Origin: Acidovorax sp. RAC01
GTDB taxonomy: Bacteria; Pseudomonadota; Gammaproteobacteria; Burkholderiales; Burkholderiaceae_C
Reading direction: 5' to 3'
NCBI RefSeq assembly: GCF_001714725.1
Contig: NZ_CP016447.1
Location: 2,805,001-2,869,000, forward strand
Length of the DNA: 64,000 nucleotides
Numbering within the stretch: the stretch's first letter is position 1; each line of letters begins with the position of its first letter. A program made the position numbers and the translations under genes. The notes under the pieces were generated by a model. The model was given only the letters and a program-made list of their open reading frames with translations, was not told where the DNA came from and searched no databases. This document shows, one piece after another, positions 1 to 8,458 of this stretch.

Positions 1-647
1 TGTTTTTTGGAAAGCTGTTGCCCCGCGAGGGCAATTTTTTCGAGATGTTCAACCAGCATGCCGACCGCATCGTCGAGGCGGCCCGCGCTTTCTCACATCT
101 GGTGGCTAACTACAGCGACCCGCATCTGCGGGACAAATACAACCAGGACGTGGACAACGCCGAGCGCGCCGCAGACCGCGTGACGCACGAGGTGAACAAG
201 GCCATTCACAAGACGTTCATCACGCCTATCGACCGCGAGCAGATCCACACCCTGATCAACACGATGGATGATGTGGCCGACCTGATCCAGGATTCAGCGG
301 AGACGATGGCGCTGTACGACGTGCGCCACATGACGGAGGAGATCACGCGCCTGACGGACCTGAGCGTCAAATGCTGCGAACGCCTGCGCGATGCCGTCAA
401 GCTGCTCGACAAGATCGCCGACCCCGCCGTGGCCGAGGCTGCGCTCAAGACCTGCGAAGAGATCGACAAGCTCGAATCGGACGCAGACCGCGTGATGCGC
501 AGCGCCATGAGCAAACTGTTTCGTGAAGAGCCGGATGTGCGCGAAGTGATCAAGCTCAAGGCGATCTACGAGCTTCTCGAGACGATCACCGACAAGTGCG
601 AGGACGTCGCCAACTGCATCGAGGGCATCGTCCTCGAGAATTCCTGA
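1..647 (+). CDS. DUF47 family protein (phosphate transport accessory), start cut by one base
   Basis: DUF47/PhoU-like all-helical cytoplasmic protein that normally accompanies PiT phosphate transporters and is thought to modulate uptake. The frame is open to the first base: bases 1-2 are 'tg', so an ATG whose A lies just outside would give MFFGKLLPREGNFFEMF, the usual DUF47 N-terminus, and a protein of 215 residues. A TTG at 18 is the first in-window start but would remove the conserved MFFGKLLPR segment. The protein is charged, with many acidic and basic helical stretches, and has no signal or membrane segment. It stops 19 bases before the transporter gene, which indicates one operon. Family assignment is strong; the regulatory role is family knowledge. 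Confidence 0.9.
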   Translation, partial: FFGKLLPREGNFFEMFNQHADRIVEAARAFSHLVANYSDPHLRDKYNQDVDNAERAADRVTHEVNKAIHKTFITPIDREQIHTLINTMDDVADLIQDSAETMALYDVRHMTEEITRLTDLSVKCCERLRDAVKLLDKIADPAVAEAALKTCEEIDKLESDADRVMRSAMSKLFREEPDVREVIKLKAIYELLETITDKCEDVANCIEGIVLENS

Positions 648-666
648 TCAGCCGGGCGAAGCAAGC

Positions 667-1677
667 ATGGAAACCGCACAGACGGCCCTGTGGATCGTGG
701 TGATGCTGGTGGCGCTGGCGCTGCTGTTCGACTTCATGAACGGGTTCCACGACGCCGCCAACTCGATTGCCACCGTGGTCTCCACCGGCGTGCTCAAGCC
801 GGCCCAGGCCGTGCTTTTTGCCGCGTTCTTCAACTTCGTGGCGATCTTTGTGTTCCACCTCAGCGTGGCTGCCACAGTGGGCAAGGGCATCGTGCAGCCG
901 GGCGTGGTGGACACCCACGTGGTGTTCGGTGCACTGGTCGGCGCCATCACCTGGAACGTCATCACCTGGTACTACGGCATTCCGAGCAGCTCCTCGCATG
1001 CGCTGATCGGTGGCATCGTGGGCGCCGTGATTGCCAAGGCGGGCGCTGGCGCCCTGGTGTCCACGGGCATCCTCAAGACCGTGGCGTTCATCTTTGTATC
1101 GCCGCTGCTGGGGTTTGCGCTGGGCTCGCTCATGATGCTGGCGGTGGCCTGGATCTTCAGACGGTCGCGGCCGAGCCGCGTGGACAAATGGTTCCGGCGG
1201 CTGCAACTGGTATCGGCGGGGGCTTACAGCCTGGGGCATGGCGGCAACGATGCGCAAAAGACGATCGGCATCATCTGGCTGCTTCTGATCGCGACCGGTT
1301 ACACGGCTGCATCGGATGCCTCGCCGCCCACCTGGACCATCGTGAGTTGCTACGTGGCCATCGGCCTGGGCACCATGTTCGGTGGCTGGCGCATCGTCAA
1401 GACCATGGGCCAGAAGATCACCAAGCTCAAGCCCGTGGGCGGGTTCTGCGCTGAAACGGGGGGCGCGCTGACGCTGTTTCTGGCGACCACCCTGGGCATT
1501 CCGGTGTCGACCACGCACACCATCACGGGCGCCATCGTCGGTGTCGGCTCCACCCAGCGGGCCAGTGCCGTGCGCTGGGGCGTGGCGGGCAACATCGTGT
1601 GGGCGTGGATTCTCACCATCCCCGCCAGTGCGTTTGTGGCAGCTGTGGCCTACTGGATCAGCCTCACCATCTTCTGA
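667..1677 (+). CDS. PiT family low-affinity inorganic phosphate transporter
   Basis: Inner-membrane phosphate:cation symporter. The two inverted PiT signatures are visible: GFHDAANSIATVV near residues 26-38 and GHGGNDAQKTIG near 190-201, each in a half of the protein with hydrophobic helices on both sides. At 336 residues it is the short bacterial form without the long central loop of E. coli PitA. It follows the DUF47 gene by 19 bases, the classic DUF47-PiT pair. A strong terminator at about 1795-1826 closes the unit, after a dispersed palindromic element. The transported ion could include arsenate or metal-phosphate; phosphate is the family default. Confidence 0.93.
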   Translation: METAQTALWIVVMLVALALLFDFMNGFHDAANSIATVVSTGVLKPAQAVLFAAFFNFVAIFVFHLSVAATVGKGIVQPGVVDTHVVFGALVGAITWNVITWYYGIPSSSSHALIGGIVGAVIAKAGAGALVSTGILKTVAFIFVSPLLGFALGSLMMLAVAWIFRRSRPSRVDKWFRRLQLVSAGAYSLGHGGNDAQKTIGIIWLLLIATGYTAASDASPPTWTIVSCYVAIGLGTMFGGWRIVKTMGQKITKLKPVGGFCAETGGALTLFLATTLGIPVSTTHTITGAIVGVGSTQRASAVRWGVAGNIVWAWILTIPASAFVAAVAYWISLTIF

Positions 1678-1689
1678 TGGGGGAGACTG

Positions 1690-1757
1690 TTGCCTCTGGC
1701 TATTTTGCTATTTTATTGATAGCTATCAGGCGTTGATCGACAAGCGCTAGAGGGCAA
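1690..1757. repeat. Dispersed palindromic element, full-length copy
   Basis: A/T-rich segment directly after the phosphate transporter. It contains ctattttattgatagcta, then caagcgctagag, and has imperfect inverted ends (ttgcctctgg at 1690 and ctagagggcaa at 1747). The same core recurs at 27281, 34453, 42822, 45588, 53043, 60724 and 63560. This copy is the most complete in the window and is a good reference for the family. Confidence 0.75.
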
Positions 1758-1794
1758 TAACGCCGTATTTCTGAGCCCAAGTGGCCAAAAGACC

Positions 1795-1826
1795 AAAAAA
1801 AGGGACGCTAGCCGCGTCCTTTTTTG
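1795..1826. terminator. Bidirectional intrinsic terminator between PiT and TM2 genes
   Basis: A-tract, then GGGACGC (1802-1808), five-base loop, GCGTCCT (1814-1820) and a T-tract. The flanking A and T runs make it work on both strands, which suits the convergent genes on either side. Confidence 0.85.
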
Positions 1827-1855
1827 TTTGCGCAGGGCCCAGGCGGACCGGCCGA

Positions 1856-2317
1856 TCACTGCGAAATCTTGCGCGCCTCTTCGATCTGGTATTCAAAGTA
1901 GCGCTGGAAGCTGAAGGCAATGCTCGCCATCAGCACGGCCGTGCCCATCATCAGCGACACGACGATGGCGCCAACGGTGATCCAGTTGGTGCGGCCGGGC
2001 GCTGCATCCAGGGCGGCCGAGGGGTTGTAGCGCGCATTCCACTTCTCTGGCGTCATCAGGGCATACAGGATGCCGCGCAATGCACAGCCGGCAATGGTGA
2101 AGCCCAGAAAGGGAATCAGCATCCAGCTGAAGTGGTCGTCCTGCCCCCACTGCTGCACGCGCTGGATGCCGTACACGCCAAGCGCGGTGGGTATGGGCAG
2201 CAGCCAGCCCAGCATGTCGCCTGCACCGTGCAGGTAAAAGCGGTGCAGGCCCAGCGGCCCCCCCACGAAAGCAAGCCAGGCGGCGACGGTTTTGTTTTTC
2301 ATGGTGCCAATTGTCAT
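1856..2317 (-). CDS. TM2 domain-containing membrane protein
   Basis: Small inner-membrane protein of 153 residues. It opens with the TM2 pattern KNKTVAAWLAFVGGPLGLHRFY (near residues 7-28; two halves separated by a glycine-rich turn), followed by two further hydrophobic segments near 66-88 and 110-135. TM2 proteins have no agreed function. The ATG used here overlaps the stop of the upstream acetyltransferase by four bases (ATGA), which suggests translational coupling; an internal ATG at 2302 (MKNKTVA) would also give a complete TM2 domain. Neither start has a clear Shine-Dalgarno sequence. Confidence 0.8.
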   Translation of the reverse strand: MTIGTMKNKTVAAWLAFVGGPLGLHRFYLHGAGDMLGWLLPIPTALGVYGIQRVQQWGQDDHFSWMLIPFLGFTIAGCALRGILYALMTPEKWNARYNPSAALDAAPGRTNWITVGAIVVSLMMGTAVLMASIAFSFQRYFEYQIEEARKISQ

Positions 2318-2838
2318 TCAGGCGCGGTGGTGTCGCCTTCGCCCAGGACTTTCTCCATCAGAACGATGTCGCGCCAGGCACCGAACTTCCAGCCCACCGA
2401 CCGCATGACCCCCACGTGGGTGAACCCCAGGGCCTTGTGCACGCCGACCGAGCCCAGGTTGGCCGAGTCGCCAATCACCGCCAGCAGCTTGCGAACGCCG
2501 GTGGCTTCGGCCTGCGCGATCAGTTCGGTCAGCAACGTGCGGCCCAGGCCCATGCCGCGCGCTTCTTCTGCGATGTAGATGGAATCTTCGGCCGAGAAAC
2601 GGTAGGCCGGCCGCGGCTTGAACCAGTTGGCATAGGCGTAGCCCAGCACCTTGCCATCACCTTCGGCCACGAGCCACGGCAGGCCTTTGGCCAGCACATC
2701 GGCGCGCCGGGCCTGCATGTCGGTTTCGGTGGGCGGGTCGATCTCGAAGGTGCCGGTGCCGTGCAGGACATGGTGGCGATAAATGGCGGTGATGGCAGGG
2801 ATATCCTGGTCGGTGCTGGCGCGGATGGTGGGCTTCAT
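2314..2838 (-). CDS. GNAT family N-acetyltransferase, phosphinothricin/L-amino acid acetyltransferase type
   Basis: Acetyl-CoA-dependent N-acetyltransferase of 174 residues. Features typical of the Pat/Bar/YncA branch: an early IYRHHVLHGTGTFE stretch (near 15-28), the acetyl-CoA loop RGMGLGRTLL in the centre, and a C-terminal VGVHKALGFTHVG strand-turn. Members acetylate phosphinothricin, methionine derivatives or other amino acids; the substrate cannot be read here. The start MKPTIRAST at 2838 was chosen because upstream codons run into the rpsP promoter region. It is divergent from rpsP and four bases overlapped with the TM2 gene. Confidence 0.88.
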   Translation of the reverse strand: MKPTIRASTDQDIPAITAIYRHHVLHGTGTFEIDPPTETDMQARRADVLAKGLPWLVAEGDGKVLGYAYANWFKPRPAYRFSAEDSIYIAEEARGMGLGRTLLTELIAQAEATGVRKLLAVIGDSANLGSVGVHKALGFTHVGVMRSVGWKFGAWRDIVLMEKVLGEGDTTAPE

Positions 2839-2849
2839 TGGGAAATGGA

Positions 2850-2855
2850 TATAAT
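2850..2855 (+). promoter_or_regulatory. -10 box of the rpsP operon promoter
   Basis: A perfect TATAAT about 127 bases upstream of rpsP, within the GNAT/rpsP divergent gap. No convincing -35 hexamer is seen at 16-18 bases upstream. The GGATATAATCGCGGGCTTT context resembles the TATAAT just before rplS at 4680. Confidence 0.55.
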
Positions 2856-2981
2856 CGCGGGCTTTGCAGCGTGTCGCTGGCCGGGTGGCCATGTCGCGTG
2901 TCTCAAGCGTTGCGAATAATGGTTGCGAACACTGTGGCTCAAGGCGAATGTTGCCGGAGTTCACCACCCGAAGGATAAATC

Positions 2982-3233
2982 ATGGTCGTCATTCGACTCT
3001 CCCGCGGCGGCTCCAAGGGCCGTCCTTTTTTCAACATCGTCGTTGCTGACAAGCGCGTGCGCCGCGATGGCCGCTTCATCGAGCGCATCGGGTTCTACAA
3101 CCCCACCGCCAAGGAATCCGAAGAAGGCCTGCGCATCGTCCAGGACCGCCTGACCTACTGGCAGAGCGTGGGCGCCCAGTCGTCGCCTACCGTCGACCGC
3201 CTGATCAAGCAAGCCGCCAAGAAGGCAGCCTGA
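2982..3233 (+). CDS. rpsP: 30S ribosomal protein S16
   Basis: Small-subunit ribosomal protein of 83 residues that binds 16S rRNA early in assembly. The N-terminus [20 protein letters not shown] and the [13 protein letters not shown] segment [15 protein letters not shown] are diagnostic. The ATG is preceded by GAAGGATAAATC, a good ribosome-binding site. First gene of the rpsP-rimM-trmD-rplS group, whose order is the same as in E. coli. The transcript begins near 2862 if the TATAAT at 2850 is used. Confidence 0.98.
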   Translation: MVVIRLSRGGSKGRPFFNIVVADKRVRRDGRFIERIGFYNPTAKESEEGLRIVQDRLTYWQSVGAQSSPTVDRLIKQAAKKAA

Positions 3234-3241
3234 AGCTTCCT

Positions 3242-3288
3242 GAAAGGGGCGGGATTCGTCGGCTTGTCTGGCGAAACCCGCCCCTTTC
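3242..3288 (+). promoter_or_regulatory. Perfect 12-bp hairpin between rpsP and rimM
   Basis: GAAAGGGGCGGG (3242-3253) pairs perfectly with CCCGCCCCTTTC (3277-3288) across a 23-base loop that itself can pair TTCG with CGAA. No T-run follows, so it is not a standard terminator. It sits 8 bases after the rpsP stop and 24 bases before rimM. It could be a pause or processing site, or stabilise the rpsP message relative to the rest. Confidence 0.6.
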
Positions 3289-3312
3289 CCGTTTCTGGAA
3301 CCGATTTTTGCC

Positions 3313-3882
3313 ATGACCACCACCGTGTCCCTCCCGCCCGCCGAGCTGCCCGCAGATGCCGTGGAGGTGGGGCGCATTGCCGATGCCTGGGGTGTCAAAG
3401 GCTGGTTCAAGGTGCTCTCGCACAGCAGCACCCCCGAAGCACTTTTTGCGGCCAAGACCTGGTACCTGCAGCCTTCGGAACGCGGTGCGAAGACCTTTGT
3501 GGGGACGGTACTCCTGTCGATCCGCCAGGCCAAGGACCACTCGGATACCGTGGTGGCGTGGGCCCAGGGCATTGATGACCGCAATGCCGCGGAAGCGCTG
3601 CGCGGCGCCCGCATTTTTGTGCCCCGCTCCAGTTTTCCGTCCACTACCGAAGACGAGTACTACTGGGTGGATCTGATCGGACTGGCCGTGGTCAACCGCG
3701 AAGGCGTTGCACTCGGTGAAGTGCGCGAGCTGATGTCTACCGGACCGCAGACCGTTCTGGTGCTGGGCTATGAAGAGGATGGCAAGGACCAGGAGCGCAT
3801 GATTCCTTTCGTGTCCGCCTTTGTCGACAAGGTAGACCTGCCAGCGCGCCGCATCACGGTCGACTGGCAGCCCGATTACTGA
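3313..3882 (+). CDS. rimM: Ribosome maturation factor RimM
   Basis: 16S rRNA processing protein that helps assemble the 30S head around S19. It has 189 residues in the usual two-part layout: N-terminal RimM barrel with VEVGRIADAWGVKGWFKV (near residues 16-33), then a PRC-barrel half starting at YYWVDLIGLAVVN (near 116). Located between rpsP and trmD as in most proteobacteria, 79 bases after rpsP and 33 bases before trmD. A long hairpin precedes it. Confidence 0.96.
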   Translation: MTTTVSLPPAELPADAVEVGRIADAWGVKGWFKVLSHSSTPEALFAAKTWYLQPSERGAKTFVGTVLLSIRQAKDHSDTVVAWAQGIDDRNAAEALRGARIFVPRSSFPSTTEDEYYWVDLIGLAVVNREGVALGEVRELMSTGPQTVLVLGYEEDGKDQERMIPFVSAFVDKVDLPARRITVDWQPDY

Positions 3883-3915
3883 CCCGACGCCCATTGTCCG
3901 GCCAGGTTGCGCACC

Positions 3916-4674
3916 ATGCGCTTTGACGTCATCACACTGTTTCCCGAGTTATTTGCACCGTTTCTTACGAGCGGCGTGACACGCCGTGCCTACGCAAGCG
4001 GGCAGGTCGATGTGCACCTTTGGAACCCGCGCGACCACGCCCAGGGCAACTACCGCCGTGTGGACGACCGACCTTTTGGCGGCGGCCCGGGCATGGTGAT
4101 GATGGCCGAGCCCCTGGCGCAGTGCCTGGCTGCCATCCGCGCCGCGCGGGATGAGCCCGTCGACGCCCGGGCACCGGTGGTGCTTTTCTCGCCTATCGGG
4201 CAGGCCCTCAACCACGCGGCGGTAGAGCGCTGGTCGGCCGGCACGGGCGCGGTGTTGCTCTGTGGCCGGTATGAGGGCATTGACCAGCGGTTCATCGACC
4301 TCCATGTGGACGTGCAGATGAGCCTGGGTGACTTCGTGCTTTCTGGCGGCGAGATCGCGGCCATGGCGCTGCTCGATGCCGTTGCGCGCTTGCAGCCGGG
4401 CGTGCTCAACGATGAGGGCAGCCACCAGTTCGACAGCTTCAACCCTGCGCTCGACGGCCTGCTCGACTGCCCCCACTACACGCGTCCCGAAGAGTGGGCA
4501 GGCCAGGCGGTGCCTGCGCCGCTGATGTCGGGCCACCACCTGCAGATCGAGCGCTGGAGGCGCGACCAGCGGCTCGCCATCACGGCCCGTCATCGGCCCG
4601 ACCTGATCGGGATTGCACGGGCGGCGGGGCTTTTGGGCCCGGCGGATGAGGCAGCACTGGCCAGGCTCGGCTGA
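3916..4674 (+). CDS. trmD: tRNA (guanine37-N1)-methyltransferase
   Basis: SPOUT-family enzyme that methylates G37 next to the anticodon using S-adenosylmethionine. Visible motifs are the N-terminus MRFDVITLFPELF, the cofactor-knot sequences LLCGRYEGIDQRFID (near residue 113) and MSLGDFVLSGGEIAAM (near 135), and the C-terminal tRNA-binding segment ending in an acidic-basic tail. The ATG at 3916 has CAGG nine bases upstream; a TTG at 3907 in frame is less likely. Length 252 residues is normal. Third gene of the ribosomal group. Confidence 0.96.
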   Translation: MRFDVITLFPELFAPFLTSGVTRRAYASGQVDVHLWNPRDHAQGNYRRVDDRPFGGGPGMVMMAEPLAQCLAAIRAARDEPVDARAPVVLFSPIGQALNHAAVERWSAGTGAVLLCGRYEGIDQRFIDLHVDVQMSLGDFVLSGGEIAAMALLDAVARLQPGVLNDEGSHQFDSFNPALDGLLDCPHYTRPEEWAGQAVPAPLMSGHHLQIERWRRDQRLAITARHRPDLIGIARAAGLLGPADEAALARLG

Positions 4675-4679
4675 ATTGC

Positions 4680-4685
4680 TATAAT
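4680..4685 (+). promoter_or_regulatory. -10 box of a separate rplS promoter
   Basis: Perfect TATAAT six bases after the trmD stop, giving a predicted leader of about 120 bases before rplS. The matching -35 region is weak. It suggests rplS can be transcribed independently of trmD. Confidence 0.5.
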
Positions 4686-4813
4686 CAAAGGCTTTTCGAT
4701 CCTCTGCCCGGCCGTTTTGCGACGCCGCTTTGCCTGCAAAGCAGCTGCAAGACACAAGAAACGTCAATCCCGACGCAGCCATTTTTGGCGCGGCCAAGAT
4801 CGTGGGAATCCAA

Positions 4814-5200
<387 letters not shown>

Positions 5201-5219
5201 GGCGCGGGCTCGACCTGAC

Positions 5220-5258
5220 AAGCCGCTACAGCATCTGCCTGTAGCGGCTTTTTGCTTT
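5220..5258 (+). terminator. Intrinsic terminator after rplS
   Basis: Twelve-base perfect stem AAGCCGCTACAG (5220-5231) with CTGTAGCGGCTT (5239-5250), seven-base loop, then TTTGCTTTTT. It ends the ribosomal group. Confidence 0.92.
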
Positions 5259-5290
5259 TTGGCGGCCGTCTTTCCCTACCCGTGAAACCC

Positions 5291-6004
5291 ATGTCCATAC
5301 CCGCTGTTTCCTCGGTCATCGCCCCGGTCACGGCGCTCCCTGATTTCGATCCCCGGCAGGTGCCAGTGGTCGCGGTCGATGCCCATCTGCCGGCGGTGCC
5401 GTTGCACGCGCAGACGGCGCAGGCGCTGCGAAGCCGATTTGCAGCGCCGCCCCTGTGGGAGCCGGAAGTGGTGCTGGAAAAGAAGTTCATGAACCGCGAA
5501 CCCGCGCACGCATCGGTGCTGCTCGCCATCGTGCAGCGCGAACAGCCCATGGTGCTGCTCACCGAGCGCACCGCCCACCTGTCTACCCATTCAGGTCAGG
5601 TGGCGTTCCCGGGTGGCAGAGCCGACGCAGAAGATGCATCGCCCGCCGAGACGGCGCTGCGCGAGGCGCACGAGGAAGTGGGCCTTGCGCGAGAGTTTGT
5701 GGAAGTGCTGGGCAACCTGCCCACGTATGTCACCGGATCGTCTTTCATCATCACGCCCGTGGTCGCCCTGGTGCGGCCCGATTGCGTGCTGCAGCCCAAC
5801 CCCTACGAAGTGGCTGATGTGTTTGAGGTGCCGCTCGCTTTCCTGCTGGATCCGGCGCACCATCGGCGCCACGTTTTCGATCTGGATGGCATCCGGCGCG
5901 AGTGGTTCTCGATGCCCTACCAGGACGGGGACAAGAGCCGGTTTATCTGGGGCGCCACCGCGGGCATGCTGCGCAACTTTTACCGCTTCATGTCGGCGGC
6001 CTGA
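5291..6004 (+). CDS. Nudix hydrolase, CoA pyrophosphatase (NudL/UPF0035 type)
   Basis: Predicted to cleave CoA or acyl-CoA to phosphopantetheine and 3',5'-ADP. The UPF0035 signature LLTERTAHLSTHSGQVAFPG (near residues 89-108) runs straight into the Nudix helix GGRADAEDASPAETALREAH then EEVGL. The first Nudix Glu is Asp and the box has one extra residue, exactly as in E. coli NudL, so this is the CoA-specific branch and not a generic Nudix. ATG at 5291 was chosen over a TTG at 5252. Length 237 residues. Followed after 51 bases by the CobD/CbiB-like gene on the same strand. Confidence 0.88.
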   Translation: MSIPAVSSVIAPVTALPDFDPRQVPVVAVDAHLPAVPLHAQTAQALRSRFAAPPLWEPEVVLEKKFMNREPAHASVLLAIVQREQPMVLLTERTAHLSTHSGQVAFPGGRADAEDASPAETALREAHEEVGLAREFVEVLGNLPTYVTGSSFIITPVVALVRPDCVLQPNPYEVADVFEVPLAFLLDPAHHRRHVFDLDGIRREWFSMPYQDGDKSRFIWGATAGMLRNFYRFMSAA

Positions 6005-6055
6005 CCGGGGCCGCCGTGCGCCAAAGCCCGGGCTGGCGCCGCTATCATTGCTCCC

Positions 6056-7042
6056 ATGAGTTTCTTCGCCATCCTGTTCGCCCTGCTGATCGAGCAGGCG
6101 CGCCCGTTGGCGCGAAGCAATCCCATCCATGCAGGCCTGCGGGCCTGGGCCCTGTCGGTCACACGCAATTTTGACGCCGGCAAGCCCCATCACGGGTGGG
6201 TGGCCTGGTTCCTGGCCGTCATGGTGCCGGCAGTCTTCACGCTGGTGATCCACTGGCTTTTGCTCTGGGGACTGGGTTGGCCTTTTGCGGTGCTGTGGAG
6301 CATTGCGGTGCTGTATGTCACGCTGGGCTTCCGGCAGTTCAGTCACCACTTCACCAGCATCCGCGACGCGCTCGAAAGTGGCGAAGAGGATGTGGCGCGC
6401 GAGCGCCTGGCGCACTGGCAGCAGGTGGATGTGGGCGTGTTGCCGCGCAGCGAGATCGTGCGCCATGTGATCGAGTACTCGGTACTGGCGGCGCACCGGC
6501 ATGTCTTTGGCGTGCTGGCCTGGTTTTCGGTGCTGGCTGCGCTGGGCCTCGGGCCCACGGGCGCCGTGCTGTACCGGCTGGCGGAGTTTGTGTCGCGTTA
6601 CTGGCATGCCCGGCAGCGCGCGGGCGCTCAGCCAGCCAGCGAGGCGCTGCAGCGTGCCTGTGCGCAGGCCTGGATGGTCATCGACTGGTTGCCGGCGCGG
6701 CTGACCGCCCTGAGCTTCGCCGTGGTGGGCAGTTTCGAAGAAGCCATCGAGGGGTGGCGCTTTCATGCCCAGCACTTCCCGGATGACAACGACGGTGTGG
6801 TGCTGGCAGCCACTGCCGGCGCGATCAACGTCCGCCTTGGTGGCGAGGCCCTGAAGGCCCGTGCCAGCGCGGATGCTTCCCAGGGGCTGGCCGCCGATGC
6901 CGACATGGGCGACAGCGATGCCACGCCGGGACGTGAGCCCGAGGTCGGCCACCTGCGCAGCGTTGTGGGCCTCGTCTGGCGGTCTGTCGTGGTGTGGATG
7001 CTGCTGCTGGCGCTGCTGACGCTGGCGCGCTTGCTCGGCTGA
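6056..7042 (+). CDS. CobD/CbiB family membrane protein
   Basis: Membrane protein of 328 residues related to the cobalamin enzyme CobD/CbiB (adenosylcobinamide-phosphate synthase) and to AmpE. The N-terminus FFAILFALLIEQARPL, a GFRQFSHHFTSIRDALESGE segment with EEDVARERLAHW (near 102-122), and RSEIVRHVIEYSVLAAHRHVF-type motif are the family pattern. About four hydrophobic segments are seen, the last at the C-terminus. No other cobalamin genes are in the window, and such stand-alone copies are usual in Comamonadaceae, so a true role in B12 synthesis is not shown. Confidence 0.72.
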   Translation: MSFFAILFALLIEQARPLARSNPIHAGLRAWALSVTRNFDAGKPHHGWVAWFLAVMVPAVFTLVIHWLLLWGLGWPFAVLWSIAVLYVTLGFRQFSHHFTSIRDALESGEEDVARERLAHWQQVDVGVLPRSEIVRHVIEYSVLAAHRHVFGVLAWFSVLAALGLGPTGAVLYRLAEFVSRYWHARQRAGAQPASEALQRACAQAWMVIDWLPARLTALSFAVVGSFEEAIEGWRFHAQHFPDDNDGVVLAATAGAINVRLGGEALKARASADASQGLAADADMGDSDATPGREPEVGHLRSVVGLVWRSVVVWMLLLALLTLARLLG

Positions 7043-7147
7043 CGCGGCGCGAATGGACCGGCGGGGCATGAGCGCCGCCGGCAGCCATTGCATGCGCACT
7101 GGCACTGATTCGAGGCAGGCCGCAGGCAGCTACGCCGCCTTCCTGCT

Positions 7148-8092
7148 TCAGTACCGCGTGTGGCTCAGTTCTTCAAACAGGTCGCTGTAGATCCGGTGCC
7201 GTGTCGGGCTGATGCCGTTCTCGCCCGAGCCTTCTTTCAGCGCGGCCAGCACACCGCAGCCGGGCTCGTGCAGGTGGGTGCAGTTGTAGAACTTGCAGTG
7301 GCCGGCGTGGGCTGCGATGTCGGGCATGCATGCCGCCAGTTGCATGGGCGCAATGTGGTGCAGGCCAAACTCCTGGAAGCCGGGCGAGTCGATGAGGGCC
7401 GTGGTGCGCGCCGCATCCATCCAGTACCAGTGTGTGCTGGTGGTGGTGTGCTTGCCCGAGTTCAGAGCCTGCGATATCTCGCCCGTGAGCACGGTGGCCC
7501 CCGGCACCAGCAGGTTGATCAGCGTGCTCTTGCCCGAGCCCGAGGGGCCGAGTACCAGCGTGGTCTTGCCCTGCAGGTGCTGCATCAGCAGTGCGCGGTC
7601 CACATCGCTCGACAAGGCCAGCGACAGCGGCAGCACGCCGTAGTGCTTGCCTTCGCCCATGTGACGGTAGGGGAGCAGCCTCTCCCAGGCGCGGGCAAAT
7701 GGCTCCACGAGATCGCTTTTGTTCAGGGCAATGAGGGGTGTGATGCCCTCCGCCTCGGCAGCGATCAGCGCGCGCGAGAGCTGGCTCTCGGAAAAAACGG
7801 GTTCGGCGGCAATCAGGATCAGGACCTGGTCCAGATTGGCCGCGAACGACTTGGTCCGGATCTCGTCCTGCCGATAAAAAAGGTTCTTGCGCTCCTGCAC
7901 CTTCTCAATGGTGCCTTCGTCGCCCTGGCCGGGAGGCGCTGCCTGCCACAGCACACGGTCGCCCACCACCGCCTGGTTCTTCTTCCCGCGGGGGTGGCAG
8001 ATACGGCGCTCGCCATCCGGTGTCTCGACCATGCAATGCCGCCCGTGGCTGGCCACCACAGTGCCGGGCATGAGTGCGCTGCGCTCAGCCAT
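7148..8092 (-). CDS. rsgA: Ribosome small subunit-dependent GTPase RsgA
   Basis: Circularly permuted GTPase that checks late 30S maturation. An N-terminal OB fold is followed by G4 LIALNKSDLVE (near residue 121), then G1 LGPSGSGKSTLINLL (near 180), then G3 DSPGFQEFGL. The C-terminal zinc site CKFYNCTHLHEPGCGV has the conserved Cys-x5-Cys-x-His-x5-Cys spacing. Length 314 residues is standard. Last gene of the minus-strand operon with the M48 protease and pterin dehydratase, 27 bases after the latter. Confidence 0.96.
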   Translation of the reverse strand: MAERSALMPGTVVASHGRHCMVETPDGERRICHPRGKKNQAVVGDRVLWQAAPPGQGDEGTIEKVQERKNLFYRQDEIRTKSFAANLDQVLILIAAEPVFSESQLSRALIAAEAEGITPLIALNKSDLVEPFARAWERLLPYRHMGEGKHYGVLPLSLALSSDVDRALLMQHLQGKTTLVLGPSGSGKSTLINLLVPGATVLTGEISQALNSGKHTTTSTHWYWMDAARTTALIDSPGFQEFGLHHIAPMQLAACMPDIAAHAGHCKFYNCTHLHEPGCGVLAALKEGSGENGISPTRHRIYSDLFEELSHTRY

Positions 8093-8119
8093 CAGTGCGC
8101 GCCTGGCGTGCTGGCGGCT

Positions 8120-8458
8120 TCATGCCAGCAGGGCATCGAACTGGCCAGCGCAGTCGAAATCAGTGGACGAGATGCCTTGCACATCATGGGTGTTCAGCCG
8201 CACTACGCAGCGGTTGTAGTGCACCGACAGGTCGGGGTGGTGGTCCTGCGCGTTGGCGATGAAAGCCACGGCGTTCACAAACGAGATGGTTTCGTAGTAA
8301 TTGGCGAAGTGGTAAGTCTTCTCGATGGCGACGTCGGCCCCATCACCGGTCAGGCGCCAACCCTCGACCTTGGCAAGGTTTGCTACAACTTCTGTAGCTG
8401 TCAATGCACGACGGACGTGCGCTGACCAGTCTTTTTTCTTCAACCTCGTGGAAATCAT
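8120..8458 (-). CDS. 4a-hydroxytetrahydrobiopterin dehydratase (PCD/DCoH)
   Basis: Small cytoplasmic enzyme of 112 residues that dehydrates pterin-4a-carbinolamine and so recycles the cofactor of aromatic amino-acid hydroxylases. The active-site block AQDHHPDLSVHYNRCVVRLN followed by THD (near residues 70-93) holds the conserved His-His-Pro and the late His. No phenylalanine hydroxylase gene is nearby; position between a Ste24 protease and rsgA is the conserved arrangement in this group. Its ATG overlaps the upstream stop by four bases. Confidence 0.93.
   Translation of the reverse strand: MISTRLKKKDWSAHVRRALTATEVVANLAKVEGWRLTGDGADVAIEKTYHFANYYETISFVNAVAFIANAQDHHPDLSVHYNRCVVRLNTHDVQGISSTDFDCAGQFDALLA

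Noticed and set aside
4730..4813. N-terminal extension of rplS from ATG 4730
   Set aside because: The 28 extra residues have no match to L19 and lie in the likely untranslated leader; [11 protein letters not shown] is the family start.
8384..8405. gctaca-acttc-tgtagc palindrome in the pterin dehydratase gene as another dispersed repeat
   Set aside because: It lacks the caagcgct part and encodes the conserved LTATEVVANL segment of the enzyme.
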